Counted from the stretch's first letter, positions 36,329 through 45,095 are shown. The stretch is 64,000 nt of DNA from Dyella caseinilytica (GCF_016865235.1 NZ_CP064030.1:4092001-4156000), one strand, 5' to 3'. Numbers and translations are program-made. Notes: generated from the letters alone by a model not told the origin.

Positions 36329-38836
36329 ATGCAACCTATCGATACCGAATCGCGCGAGCGTACTGACGCCCGCGCAGAGTCGTCCGCCTTTTCCGCCGAT
36401 GTCGACACGTCGGCCACTGCCAACACTGTCACGATGTCCGCTACTGCTGAAGCTCCCTTTGCCCTGACTCCTCCCCACAACCCCGGCCAGATGCGCGTTA
36501 CCAAGCGCAACGGCGGCCAGGAAATCGTGGACGTTAACAAGATCGTGCGCGCGGTCACGCGCAGCGCCGAAGGCCTGCATGCGGTCGATCCGCTGCGCGT
36601 GGCGCTGAAAACCATCGGTGGCCTGTATGACGGCGCCAGCACGCAGGAGCTGGATCAGCTCTCCATCCGCACGTCCGCGGCGCTCACCGCGGAGGAGCCG
36701 GAATACGGCCAGCTCGCCGCGCGCCTGCTCGGCGCCTTCATCGAGAAGGAAGTGAGCGGGCAGGAAATCCAGAGCTTCTCGCAATCCATCGCACGCGGCG
36801 CCGAGCTGGGCATCGTCAACACGCGCCTTCGCGATTTCGTCTCTGCCAACTCGCGCAAACTCAACGATGCTATCGATGGACTCGCCACGCGCCGCTTCGA
36901 ATATTTCGGCCTGCGCACCGTGTACGACCGCTACCTGCTGCGCCATCCGCAGCTGCGCAAAGTGATCGAAACACCGCAGTACTTCTTCATGCGCATCGCC
37001 TGCGCACTGGGCGGCAATGAGATTGCCGAAACGCTGGAGCTGTATCGCCTGCTTTCCTCGCTGGAATACATCGCCAGCTCGCCGACGCTGTTCAATGCAG
37101 GCACTGCACACGAGCAGTTGAGTTCGTGCTTCCTGCTGGACTCGCCGCAAGATTCGCTGGAATCGATCTACGAGAAATACGGCGACGTCGCCAAACTCAG
37201 CAAGTTCGCCGGCGGTATCGGCCTGGCCTATACGCGCGTGCGTTCGCGCGGCTCGCTGATCAAGGGCACCAACGGCCACTCCAACGGCCTGGTCCCGTGG
37301 CTGAAGACACTCGACGCCTCCGTCGCCGCGGTGAACCAGGGTGGCAAGCGTAAAGGCGCGGCCTGCGTGTACTTGGAACCGTGGCACGCGGACATCGAGG
37401 AATTCCTCGAACTGCGCGACAACACCGGCGACGAAGCACGCCGCACGCACAACCTGAACCTGGCCAACTGGATTCCCGACGAATTCATGCGCCGCGTCGA
37501 ACACGACGGCAACTGGTCGCTGTTCGATCCCAAGGTCGTGCCGCACTTCGTCGACAGCTGGGGCGAAACGTTCGAGCGCGCCTACCATAAAGCCGAGGCC
37601 GAGGGTCTGGCCGTGAAAACGGTGAAGGCGCGCGAACTGTATGCACGCATGCTGCGCACGCTGGCGCAGACCGGCAACGGCTGGATCACCTTCAAGGATC
37701 GCAGCAACGCCACCAGCAACCAGACCGCCAAGGCCGAGAACGTCATCCACCTCTCGAACCTGTGCACTGAGATCCTGGAAGTCACCAACGCCGGTGAAAC
37801 GGCCGTGTGCAACCTGGGTTCGATCAACCTGGCACGCCACGTGGTGGACGGTGCGTTCGACTTCGCCAAGCTCGCTTCGACGGTGCGTACTGCCGTGCGC
37901 CAGCTCGACCGCGTGATCGATCTCAACTTCTATCCGATCGACACCGCAGCCACCGCCAACCGCAAATGGCGTCCGGTCGGCCTAGGCGTGATGGGCATGC
38001 AGGACGTGTTCTTCAAGCTGCGCCTGCCATTCGACTCAGCCGAAGCGCTGGAATTGTCCACGCGCATCGCCGAAGAGATCTACTTCAACGCACTGTCGCA
38101 GTCGAATGCGCTGGCCGAACAGCACGGCGCACATCCTGGTTTTGCCGAAAGCCGCGCTGCAAATGGCGAACTGCAATTTGACTACTGGTCGAATGCCAAA
38201 ACCAACGACACCGCACGCTGGGACGCATTGCGCGAAGCCATCAAGACCAAGGGCCTGCGCAACTCGCTGCTGATCGCCATCGCACCGACCGCCACCATCG
38301 CTTCGATTGCCGGCTGCTACGAATGCATCGAGCCGCAAGTCAGCAATCTGTTCAAGCGCGAAACCCTCTCAGGCGACTTCCTGGTGGTGAACCGCTACCT
38401 GGTGGACGAACTGAAGACGCTGGGTCTGTGGACGTCGGAAATCCGTGACGCGATCAAGCTGGCGGAAGGCTCGATCCAGGGCATCACCGCCATTCCGGAA
38501 CGTTTGCGCGCGATCTATCGCACCGTGTGGGAGCTGCCGCAGAAAGCGCTGATCGATCTGGCTGCCGCACGCGGCGCATACATCGACCAGAGCCAGTCAC
38601 TGAACCTGTTCATGGAAAATCCGAACATCGGTCAGTTGAGCTCGATGTACATGTATGCGTGGAAGTCCGGCGTGAAGACCACGTATTACCTGCGCTCGCG
38701 TCCGGCGACGAAGATTGCCAAGACGACGGTGACCGCGGCGGCTGTAGCCGCGCCCGTTGCCGATGCGCAGGAAGCGGCCACTGCTGCCGTGTTCTGCTCA
38801 TTGGAGAATCCGGAATATTGCGAGGCCTGCCAGTGA
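36329..38836 (+). CDS. nrdA: Ribonucleoside-diphosphate reductase alpha subunit (class I)
   Basis: 835 residues. A non-conserved N-terminal extension (1-50) precedes an ATP-cone (about 55-145, MRVTKRNGGQEIVDVNKIVRAV). Catalytic features include the redox Cys in LSSCFLLDS, the NLCTEILEVT segment with the thiyl Cys, its partner in AVCNLGSINLARH, and the nucleotide-site PTATIASIAGCYECIEP. The C-terminus ends EYCEACQ, the Cys pair that re-reduces the active site. It reduces ribonucleotides to deoxyribonucleotides with NrdB. Its mRNA leader carries the cobalamin riboswitch. nrdB is not adjacent: 535 bases with REPs and an antisense gene lie between. Confidence 0.95.
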   Translation: MQPIDTESRERTDARAESSAFSADVDTSATANTVTMSATAEAPFALTPPHNPGQMRVTKRNGGQEIVDVNKIVRAVTRSAEGLHAVDPLRVALKTIGGLYDGASTQELDQLSIRTSAALTAEEPEYGQLAARLLGAFIEKEVSGQEIQSFSQSIARGAELGIVNTRLRDFVSANSRKLNDAIDGLATRRFEYFGLRTVYDRYLLRHPQLRKVIETPQYFFMRIACALGGNEIAETLELYRLLSSLEYIASSPTLFNAGTAHEQLSSCFLLDSPQDSLESIYEKYGDVAKLSKFAGGIGLAYTRVRSRGSLIKGTNGHSNGLVPWLKTLDASVAAVNQGGKRKGAACVYLEPWHADIEEFLELRDNTGDEARRTHNLNLANWIPDEFMRRVEHDGNWSLFDPKVVPHFVDSWGETFERAYHKAEAEGLAVKTVKARELYARMLRTLAQTGNGWITFKDRSNATSNQTAKAENVIHLSNLCTEILEVTNAGETAVCNLGSINLARHVVDGAFDFAKLASTVRTAVRQLDRVIDLNFYPIDTAATANRKWRPVGLGVMGMQDVFFKLRLPFDSAEALELSTRIAEEIYFNALSQSNALAEQHGAHPGFAESRAANGELQFDYWSNAKTNDTARWDALREAIKTKGLRNSLLIAIAPTATIASIAGCYECIEPQVSNLFKRETLSGDFLVVNRYLVDELKTLGLWTSEIRDAIKLAEGSIQGITAIPERLRAIYRTVWELPQKALIDLAAARGAYIDQSQSLNLFMENPNIGQLSSMYMYAWKSGVKTTYYLRSRPATKIAKTTVTAAAVAAPVADAQEAATAAVFCSLENPEYCEACQ

Positions 38837-38843
38837 CCACAAC

Positions 38844-38931
38844 CCGTCGCCCCGGCGCAGGCCGGGGCCCAGCGACTTTGAAGTACAAGATAGTCAAAGA
38901 CACTGGGTCCCGGCCTTCGCCGGGACGACGG
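38844..38931. repeat. REP pair after nrdA
   Basis: Inverted pair of the cgtcgtcccggcg family: 38844-38876 and 38901-38931, immediately after the nrdA stop. Confidence 0.88.
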
Positions 38932-38938
38932 ATGGTAG

Positions 38939-39232
38939 TTAGAGGAGAGTTGGAAAGAGATCACGCCAGTAAGGATTAGCGTTTTCTATCAAACGCAACT
39001 TCCAGCCCCGATGCCATCGCTTCAACAATTTTTCTCGTCTGATTGCCGACTCCATCGTGTCATGCAGCTCATACCAGACAAGGCAATGCGCGCCATGACA
39101 TCTGGTAAATCCGTGAATTAAACCATTCCGATGTTGCCAGACCCGTTGAACAAGATCGGACGTAACCCCTACATACAATGTTCCATTTCGCTTGCTTGCA
39201 AGCATATATACGCAGGGTTGTCGTGAACGCAT
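38939..39232 (-). CDS. GIY-YIG nuclease-domain protein
   Basis: 97 residues from the ATG at 39232 (a TTG at 39256 would add eight). The fold is shown by CVYMLASKRNGTLYVGVTSDL (GIY...YIG-like VYM...YVG), the catalytic Arg context LVQRVWQHRNG and the Glu in DTMESAIRREKLLKRW. These small stand-alone proteins (YhbQ/UPF0213-like) are frequent in proteobacteria; cellular role is unclear. It is antisense between nrdA and nrdB and bounded by REP elements on both sides, suggesting insertion of a REP-flanked cassette into an ancestral nrdAB operon. Confidence 0.85.
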   Translation of the reverse strand: MRSRQPCVYMLASKRNGTLYVGVTSDLVQRVWQHRNGLIHGFTRCHGAHCLVWYELHDTMESAIRREKLLKRWHRGWKLRLIENANPYWRDLFPTLL

Positions 39233-39310
39233 GCTACTGATCAGGGAAAATACCAAGCCCGATCATCGCCGCCTGAAGCGAGACAGCAAATCGCTCCGCG
39301 CCCTCCATAC

Positions 39311-39344
39311 CCGTCGTCCCGGCGAAGGCCGGGACCCAGCGACT
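39311..39344. repeat. Single REP element before nrdB
   Basis: CCGTCGTCCCGGCGAAGGCC... ending CCCAGCGACT; unpaired member of the same family, 28 bases before the nrdB start. Confidence 0.85.
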
Positions 39345-39371
39345 CCCTACACGCTATAAATCGAGGACCTC

Positions 39372-40394
39372 ATGTCCGACACATCAAAAGCTCACCACAT
39401 CCTCGAGCCCGGCTTCGAACTCACCTTGCGCCCGATGCGCTATCCCGAGTTCTACGAGATGTACCGCAACGCCATCAAGAACACCTGGACGGTGGAAGAG
39501 GTCGATTTCTCGCTGGACGTCACCGACCTGAAGTCGAAGATGACCGATGCGGATCGCCACTTGATTCACCGCCTGGTCGCATTCTTCGCCACCGGTGACA
39601 CCATCGTGGCGAACAACCTGGTGCTGAATCTGTATCAGCACATCAACGCGCCCGAAGCGCGCATGTATCTGTCGCGCCAGCTGTACGAGGAAGCGCTGCA
39701 TGTGCAGTTCTATCTCACGCTGCTGGACACCTACATTCCCGATCCGAACGAGCGCAACAAAGCCTTCGCCGCAATTGAGAGCATTCCCTCGATCAAGCAG
39801 AAGGGTGCGTTCTGCTTCAAGTGGATCGACTCCATCCAGGATGTGCAGCGACTGGAAACGCGCGAACAGCGCCGGCAGTTCCTGCTCAACCTGATCTGCT
39901 TTGCGGCTTGCATCGAAGGCTTGTTCTTCTTTGCTGCGTTCGCCTACGTGTACTTCCTTCGTTCTCGCGGCCTGCTGCATGGCTTGGCATCCGGCACTAA
40001 CTGGGTGTTCCGCGATGAGTCGGGTCACATGGCGTTTGCGTTCGAAGTGGTACGCAAGGTGCGCGCGCAAGAGCCGGATCTGTTCGACGAAGACATGCGC
40101 ATACAGGTTGAAGCCATGCTGGAAGAAGCCATCGCCTGCGAAACGCAGTTTGCCGAAGACGTGCTTTCCGGCGGTGTTGCTGGCCTGTCGGTGAAGGACA
40201 TGCGCCAGTATCTGGAATACTGCGCGGACCAGCGCCTGACCCAGCTTGATCTGCCGAAGAAGTACGGCGCGAAGAACCCCTTCGACTTCATGGATCTGCA
40301 GGACGTGCAGGAAGTGACCAACTTCTTCGAAAGACGTGTCTCGGCGTACCAGGTCGGCGTACAGGGCGAGGTTGCGTTCGACATGACGTTCTGA
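39372..40394 (+). CDS. nrdB: Ribonucleoside-diphosphate reductase beta subunit (class I)
   Basis: 340 residues of the di-iron R2 family. Metal ligands are all visible: Asp76 (ATGDTIVANN), Glu107 and His110 (YEEALHVQFY), Glu182 (CIEGLFFF), Glu216 and His219 (RDESGHMAF). Tyr114, four residues after His110, is in the position of the radical Tyr122 of E. coli NrdB, so a tyrosyl-radical enzyme is expected. Whether riboswitch control from nrdA reaches this gene is open, because two sets of REP hairpins intervene. Confidence 0.95.
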   Translation: MSDTSKAHHILEPGFELTLRPMRYPEFYEMYRNAIKNTWTVEEVDFSLDVTDLKSKMTDADRHLIHRLVAFFATGDTIVANNLVLNLYQHINAPEARMYLSRQLYEEALHVQFYLTLLDTYIPDPNERNKAFAAIESIPSIKQKGAFCFKWIDSIQDVQRLETREQRRQFLLNLICFAACIEGLFFFAAFAYVYFLRSRGLLHGLASGTNWVFRDESGHMAFAFEVVRKVRAQEPDLFDEDMRIQVEAMLEEAIACETQFAEDVLSGGVAGLSVKDMRQYLEYCADQRLTQLDLPKKYGAKNPFDFMDLQDVQEVTNFFERRVSAYQVGVQGEVAFDMTF

Positions 40395-40408
40395 CGATCA
40401 TTGCTCGC

Positions 40409-40864
40409 ATGGATTCGCCGCATATTGTTCTTACCGACACACCGGAAACCAGCGAACTGGCGGCGATCCGCCGCGGGCTTGACGCGTTCAACCTCGCGGC
40501 GAGCGGCATCGACGATCAGCGTCCGATCGCCTTGCTGGTCAAGGATCCCGCCACGCAAGAAGTGCTTGGCGGACTGAACGGGCGTACATCGCGCGGCGTG
40601 CTGTTTGTCGATGTATTTTTCCTGCCCGAGTCCATGCGTGGCCACGGTCTGGGTAGCAAGCTGTTGCAGATGGCGGAAGAAGAAGGCCGCCGTCGCGGTT
40701 GCCGCATCGGCCTGCTGCACACCAACGATTTCCAGGCGCCGGCGTTTTACACGAAACACGGCTGGCGCGAGTACGGCAACTTTCCCAGCGATCCACCGGG
40801 AAGCCGTCGTATCTTCTTCACCAAAGATCTCACTGCTTCATCAAGCGAATCGTCATCAGCATGA
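40409..40864 (+). CDS. GNAT family N-acetyltransferase
   Basis: 151 residues. Acetyl-CoA-binding motif A is in ESMRGHGLGSKLLQMAEEEGRRRGC (R/QxxGxG/A pattern as RGHGLG), and motif B in FQAPAFYTKHGWREYG. Substrate unknown. It begins 14 bases after nrdB and overlaps by four bases (ATGA) with a second, closely similar acetyltransferase gene, so the two are a tandem duplication translated together. Confidence 0.88.
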   Translation: MDSPHIVLTDTPETSELAAIRRGLDAFNLAASGIDDQRPIALLVKDPATQEVLGGLNGRTSRGVLFVDVFFLPESMRGHGLGSKLLQMAEEEGRRRGCRIGLLHTNDFQAPAFYTKHGWREYGNFPSDPPGSRRIFFTKDLTASSSESSSA

Positions 40865-41298
40865 GCATGCCCCACATCGTTGTCACGGATGCGCCGGAAG
40901 TTACCGACATCGCTGTGATCTCCGACGGCCTCGATCAATTCAACGTCGACATCAGCGGCATCGCAGATCGGCGTCCGCTGGCCGTGCTGGTAAAAGATCC
41001 TGAAACGCGCAAGACATTGGGTGGCGTCACCGGCCGCACCTCTTTGGGCCTGCTGTTTCTCGACGTTTTCTTCCTTCCTGAAGCCATGCGCGGATCGGGC
41101 ATCGGCAGCCAGGTCTTGCAGATGGCGGAAGCGGAGGGACGCCGGCGCGGTTGCCGTGCAGCGGTGCTTTACACCATCAGTTTCCAGGCGCCGGAGTTCT
41201 ACAAGAAACACGGCTGGCGCGAATTCGGCGCCATTCCCTGTGATCCACCAGGCACCAGCCGAATTTTTCTTACCAAGGATCTGCTGCCGTCAGCGTAG
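40861..41298 (+). CDS. GNAT family N-acetyltransferase, tandem paralogue
   Basis: 145 residues from the ATG that overlaps the stop of the upstream paralogue. It shares HIVxTDxPE at the start, RTSxGLLFLDVFFLPEAMRG in the middle, RGSGIGSQVLQMAEAEGRRRGC as motif A and FQAPEFYKKHGWREFG near the end. Longer upstream starts are only frame extensions through the first gene. Confidence 0.88.
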   Translation: MSMPHIVVTDAPEVTDIAVISDGLDQFNVDISGIADRRPLAVLVKDPETRKTLGGVTGRTSLGLLFLDVFFLPEAMRGSGIGSQVLQMAEAEGRRRGCRAAVLYTISFQAPEFYKKHGWREFGAIPCDPPGTSRIFLTKDLLPSA

Positions 41299-41318
41299 GC
41301 GTCCCGCACCGTGGCACG

Positions 41319-41762
41319 TCAACGTGCGGGTTCCACCCGAATCTGATAGTTCCACTGGCCAAACATCGTTGGCGGGGAAACGACCTTCACCAGCACACTG
41401 TCATCGCCCGTATAGCCCTTTTCAGGCGTGTAGAACAGAGCCAGCGACTTGCTCTTCTGTTTGTTGCAGGGGGACCGCAGATTTGTGCTTGAGTAGTTGG
41501 AATAATCCTCAATCACTTTGAATTGAGCCACGCCATGCGCCGGTGGCTTCAGAATCGTTCCTTCAGGAATGTTGTTGATGCTGCAATCGACATTGAGGTT
41601 GTACCAATGTCCAGCATAGATCTGCTGTCCCGCATAGGAGACGCGATACATGACCTGCGGCTTCGAGGCAACTTCAGAAGCGGTCTTGACGGATTCGGGC
41701 GTCTGACAAGCCGCAAGGAAACACACGCCAAGCAACACCAGGAAACGGACGGCTCTACGCAT
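41319..41762 (-). CDS. Putative lipoprotein, unknown function
   Basis: 147 residues with a type II signal peptide, MRRAVRFLVLLGVCFLAAC, lipobox LAAC at Cys19. The mature part contains paired Cys (VDCSINNIP; RSPCNKQ) and ends in a beta-rich segment, YTPEKGYTGDDSVLVKVV, like bacterial Ig-like or cadherin-type repeats. No named family recognised. Confidence 0.7.
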   Translation of the reverse strand: MRRAVRFLVLLGVCFLAACQTPESVKTASEVASKPQVMYRVSYAGQQIYAGHWYNLNVDCSINNIPEGTILKPPAHGVAQFKVIEDYSNYSSTNLRSPCNKQKSKSLALFYTPEKGYTGDDSVLVKVVSPPTMFGQWNYQIRVEPAR

Positions 41763-41928
41763 TTCACTCCCCTGTGACCTATGCGGCGCTCGATGGCGAT
41801 CCTAATAAAGACAACAGGGCCTTTGCCAAGGCCACTGGATTTGCACATTAAATTTTGAGGCATCACCTCGTCAAGCTAACCAACTGGCTTGCTGGCTCCA
41901 CTTGCCAAGACAGCGGTATGCCCGACGA

Positions 41929-41960
41929 AAACGCCCGGAACCAAGCGGTCCCGGGCGTTT
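41929..41960. terminator. Bidirectional-looking terminator
   Basis: Stem AAACGCCCGG / CCGGGCGTTT with a 12-base loop, 25 bases beyond the stop of the minus-strand DUF2076 gene; A and T runs at both ends. Confidence 0.8.
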
Positions 41961-41984
41961 CATTTGACACCGTCAGGCAGCGAC

Positions 41985-42614
41985 TTACGTCCAGCTGTTG
42001 TCGTCGTCGAAACCACCGCCGTCGAAGTTGGCATCGTCAAAACCGGTAGACGAAAAATCTCCGCCGCCGTTATTGGAAAGATTGCCGTCGTCGAAGAAGT
42101 TGTTCTCCGTAACGTTCTCGATCACTTCCGGCTGACCGCCGCCGAAGAAGCCACCACCGCGGTGGCCGCCGAGCAGATCTTCCAGTCCATTGAACAAGAA
42201 CATGCCGCCCGCGACGCCCGCCGCCGTAGTAGCGGCGCTGGACAGGAAACTGGAACCCCCGCCCTGTGGCGCTGCCGGTGCACCACCAAACAGGCGCTCA
42301 CGCCAACTTGGAGCCTGCGCCTGTTGCTGCGGCATGGGAGGAGGTGTGCCCCATGAGGACTGCTGGCCGCCAAGGAAGCTGCCGCCACCCTGCTGCCCGG
42401 CCAACTGCGCTTGCAGTTGCGAGATCTGGGCTTTGGCGGCATCCAGTGCGTGTTGCTGTAGCAGGCTGCGCTGAACCAGTAGATAAAGCGCATCGGGCTG
42501 GCCAGCCAGGCGCTGGCGGATCAACGCATCGGCCTGGGCGTCCTTGGCCACGCCGCCAACGGCGGCCAGGCGCTGAAGAAAATCGTCGAGAAGCAGTTGT
42601 TCCTGGGGATTCAT
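41985..42614 (-). CDS. DUF2076 family protein
   Basis: 209 residues. The N-terminal half is MNPQEQLLLDDFLQRLAAV then a helical region ending in AKAQISQLQAQLAG, the layout of DUF2076 proteins of proteobacteria. A Gly/Gln-rich middle (GGGSFLGGQQSSWG) and a small Ala/Gly hydrophobic stretch (AATTAAGVAGGMFLFNGLE) follow, and the C-terminus is a low-complexity Asp/Asn/Gly/Phe tail (DDGNLSNNGGGDFSSTGFDD). Function unknown. Confidence 0.85.
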   Translation of the reverse strand: MNPQEQLLLDDFLQRLAAVGGVAKDAQADALIRQRLAGQPDALYLLVQRSLLQQHALDAAKAQISQLQAQLAGQQGGGSFLGGQQSSWGTPPPMPQQQAQAPSWRERLFGGAPAAPQGGGSSFLSSAATTAAGVAGGMFLFNGLEDLLGGHRGGGFFGGGQPEVIENVTENNFFDDGNLSNNGGGDFSSTGFDDANFDGGGFDDDNSWT

Positions 42615-42776
42615 GGGGTCTCCAATACGCGCTAAACAAACACCGGCGCGATGCCGGTTGTGTTGGAAATATGCACGACATATGTGACCTCAAGGGGCGC
42701 ATCCAGTGCCGTGTGTGTTTCCGTGACGCTGATGTTCAGTTCATCTGAGTCGGTGCGAACGGGCCGAACGGCCTAT

Positions 42777-42794
42777 TGACTACACGTGTAGTCA
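42777..42794. promoter_or_regulatory. BlaI-type operator 1
   Basis: Perfect 18-bp palindrome TGACTACACGTGTAGTCA. Its TACA-nn-TGTA core is the site type bound by BlaI/MecI dimers. TTGACT at its left edge may be a -35 element. Confidence 0.9.
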
Positions 42795-42804
42795 TGGCGT
42801 AGCG

Positions 42805-42822
42805 TGACTACACGTGTAGTCA
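42805..42822. promoter_or_regulatory. BlaI-type operator 2
   Basis: A second identical 18-bp palindrome, 28 bases centre-to-centre from the first and ending 8 bases before the repressor gene's start codon, so repressor bound here would block promoter clearance or translation start. Strongly indicates autorepression. Confidence 0.9.
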
Positions 42823-42830
42823 CGAGCCTT

Positions 42831-43223
42831 ATGACCATGTCCAAGCCAAGCATCGGGGATCAGGAGCTGGCGCTCCTGCAGTATCTGGCCGAACACGAAA
42901 ACGCATCGGTTGGGGAGGTGGCCGCCGGTTTCGGCGAGTCACGCGGCCTGGCCCGTTCCACTGTGCTGACCATGATGGAGCGCCTGCGCGCGAAGTCCTA
43001 CCTGAAGCGCCGCCAGATCGACGGCGTTTACCGCTACAGCGCGGCTTCCGGCCCTGGCGAGGTGATGCGCAACGCAGTGGGCCAGTTTGTCGAGAAGACG
43101 CTTTCCGGCTCCCTCTCCCCCTTCGTGGCATGGATGTCCGAGAAAGCCGAAGTCAGCGATAACGAACTGGCCGAACTTGAAGCTTTGGTGGTGAAACTGC
43201 AATCGCAGCGCAAGGAGCCCTGA
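42831..43223 (+). CDS. BlaI/MecI/CopY-type transcriptional repressor
   Basis: 130 residues (ATG at 42837 is an alternative). Winged-helix domain: IGDQELALLQYLAEHENASVGEVAAGF, recognition helix region RSTVLTMMERLRAKSYLKRRQIDGVYRY as in BlaI, then a dimerisation helix. Two perfect palindromes directly upstream are its likely operators. One base separates it from the BlaR1-like metalloprotease gene, as in blaI-blaR1 operons. No beta-lactamase gene is near; the controlled genes are more probably the two permeases downstream. Confidence 0.93.
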   Translation: MTMSKPSIGDQELALLQYLAEHENASVGEVAAGFGESRGLARSTVLTMMERLRAKSYLKRRQIDGVYRYSAASGPGEVMRNAVGQFVEKTLSGSLSPFVAWMSEKAEVSDNELAELEALVVKLQSQRKEP

Positions 43224-43224
43224 G

Positions 43225-45063
43225 ATGAACGCGCTATTTGATTTCACCGACACCCTGTTCGCGCGCCTCCTCTGGGCTGCTGCGCAGGCCACCGTTTTGA
43301 TTGGTGCGCTCTGGCTGCTTGGCCGCTGCATGCCGCGCCTGTCGCCGGCGATCCGTTGCATGTTGTGGTGGCTGGTGGCCGCACAATTGGTGCTCGGCAT
43401 GACGATCAGCACGCCGGTCCAATTGCACTGGCTTGCGCCGACCAACCCCGTTGCCGCTGCGATCACGCAAAACATCGCGCCAAGGACCGCAAGCGACATG
43501 GCCACGACGGCTGCAGCGATCGCATCCACGGCTTACGACAACACTGACGTGTCAGCGTCTTTGCCAACGTGGTCCTGGCCGCAAGCCATAGTTGCGCTGT
43601 GGCTGCTCGGCGTGTTGTTGCACGGACTGTTTGCGCTGCGGGAGTGGCGCGAAAACCGTGCAATGGTGCGTTATTCGCTACCGCTGCGCGAAGCTGAGCT
43701 TCAATTGCTCTGCGCCGAACAAGCGCATGCGCTGGGATTGCGCCATGTTCCGCATCTGCGCATGTCCGATGCCATCGTGTCGCCGCAGGTCACGGGCTGG
43801 TGGCGTCCGCTGGTGTTGCTGCCAGCACGGCAAACCCTGTCATCCGAAGAGCTGGCAATGGCGCTTGCGCACGAACTGGCCCATTTGCGCCGCGGTGACT
43901 TGTGGCTGGGCTGGGTGCCGGCTATCGCGCAGCGCCTGTTCTTCTTCCATCCGCTGGTGACCTGGGCGATGCGCGAATACGCTGTCTATCGCGAAGCCGC
44001 CTGCGATGCACAGGTAGTGCAGCGGCAGCACGCAGCACCGCAGAGCTATGGTCATCTGTTGCTGCGCCTCGGCGTTGCACATCCACCCCATGCGGGTTTG
44101 GCCGGCGCGTCGTCGACGTTCCAGAATCTGAAACGGCGGCTATTGCTGTTACAGCAAAGCGTGAACGATGCAACGCCGCGCACGTATGGCTGGATGCTGG
44201 TTGCACTTATCGCAGTGGTTGGCATCCTCCCTTATCGCGTCACCGCGACAAACGCTGCACAAACCGTTATTGCAGACATTCCCGCGCCACCTGCTCCACC
44301 ATCGGCTCCGGCTGCGCCGGCGGCGGCGCAAATAGCATCCATTCCTGTGCCGGCTGCAAAACCTTTACCACCCGTACCTCCGGCACCTCCTGCACCGCCA
44401 TCCGGATACGCTTTCAATTTCTCGCGCCATGTCGACATCGAAACCCATTCAGGAGCATCGCAGGGTGTTGCGCTGTTTGATGGCGACACCGTCATGATCA
44501 ATGGCAGCGATATCGATATGGCCGAAGCGCGACGCCTGCGCACCGGAGACAGCCCGCTGCTGTGGTTCCGTCGTGGCAACAAAGCCTATGTCGTACACGA
44601 TGTGGATCTGGTGCAGGAAGCCAAAGACGCTTACGAGCCCATCAGCGAGCTCGGGCAAACGCGAGGTGAACTCGCAGGCAGGCAAGGTGAACTGGCCGGC
44701 GAGCAAAGCGGCATCGCCGCGCGCCAAGGTGCGCTAGCCAGTCGTGAAGCGAAGATAGCCGAACATCGCGCCAGCATTGAGGCACAACGCGCGGGTATGC
44801 AAGCCACACAAGACGCCACGGAAGAAGCGGGTCTGAGCGGACAGCTTGCTGGCATCGCCGCGGAAGAAGCCGAAATCCAGCGCGAAAACAAGGAACTCGA
44901 TCGCGACGCAGCGGAGCTCTCCAGGCAGGCGGCGGCGTTGTCGAAACAACAAGCCGCCATGTCGGCACACCAAGCTGCTGAGGCACAGCGAGCCGAACAA
45001 CGGCTGGACAAAGTGCTGGACAAGGCGTTGGCGAAAGGTCTGGCCGAACCCGTCACCCGCTGA
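43225..45063 (+). CDS. BlaR1-type M56 family membrane metallopeptidase
   Basis: 612 residues. Four membrane helices flank a zinc protease domain with ALAHELAHLRRGDLW (HExxH, about residue 216) and a following EAACD segment (YREAACDAQVV) providing the third ligand. Past residue 340, in place of the penicillin-binding sensor domain of true BlaR1, there is a Pro/Ala-rich linker (PAPPAPPSAPAAPAAA), a small domain, and a long Glu/Ala/Arg coiled coil (about 480-600). So it probably senses something other than a beta-lactam. Expected function is signal-triggered cleavage of the BlaI-type repressor. Confidence 0.9.
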   Translation: MNALFDFTDTLFARLLWAAAQATVLIGALWLLGRCMPRLSPAIRCMLWWLVAAQLVLGMTISTPVQLHWLAPTNPVAAAITQNIAPRTASDMATTAAAIASTAYDNTDVSASLPTWSWPQAIVALWLLGVLLHGLFALREWRENRAMVRYSLPLREAELQLLCAEQAHALGLRHVPHLRMSDAIVSPQVTGWWRPLVLLPARQTLSSEELAMALAHELAHLRRGDLWLGWVPAIAQRLFFFHPLVTWAMREYAVYREAACDAQVVQRQHAAPQSYGHLLLRLGVAHPPHAGLAGASSTFQNLKRRLLLLQQSVNDATPRTYGWMLVALIAVVGILPYRVTATNAAQTVIADIPAPPAPPSAPAAPAAAQIASIPVPAAKPLPPVPPAPPAPPSGYAFNFSRHVDIETHSGASQGVALFDGDTVMINGSDIDMAEARRLRTGDSPLLWFRRGNKAYVVHDVDLVQEAKDAYEPISELGQTRGELAGRQGELAGEQSGIAARQGALASREAKIAEHRASIEAQRAGMQATQDATEEAGLSGQLAGIAAEEAEIQRENKELDRDAAELSRQAAALSKQQAAMSAHQAAEAQRAEQRLDKVLDKALAKGLAEPVTR

Positions 45064-45067
45064 AGAT

Positions 45068-45095
45068 GTAGATCGGGCAAATTTGCCCGATCTAC
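45068..45095. repeat. Perfect 28-bp palindrome
   Basis: GTAGATCGGGCAAA followed by its exact reverse complement, 5 bases after the peptidase stop. It would form a 12- to 14-bp hairpin in RNA. No T run. A dispersed palindromic element or an RNA processing site between the sensor genes and the permeases. Confidence 0.85.

Noticed and set aside
43225..45063. Calling the peptidase a true beta-lactam sensor BlaR1
   Set aside because: No C-terminal penicillin-binding domain; a coiled coil replaces it, and no beta-lactamase gene is present.
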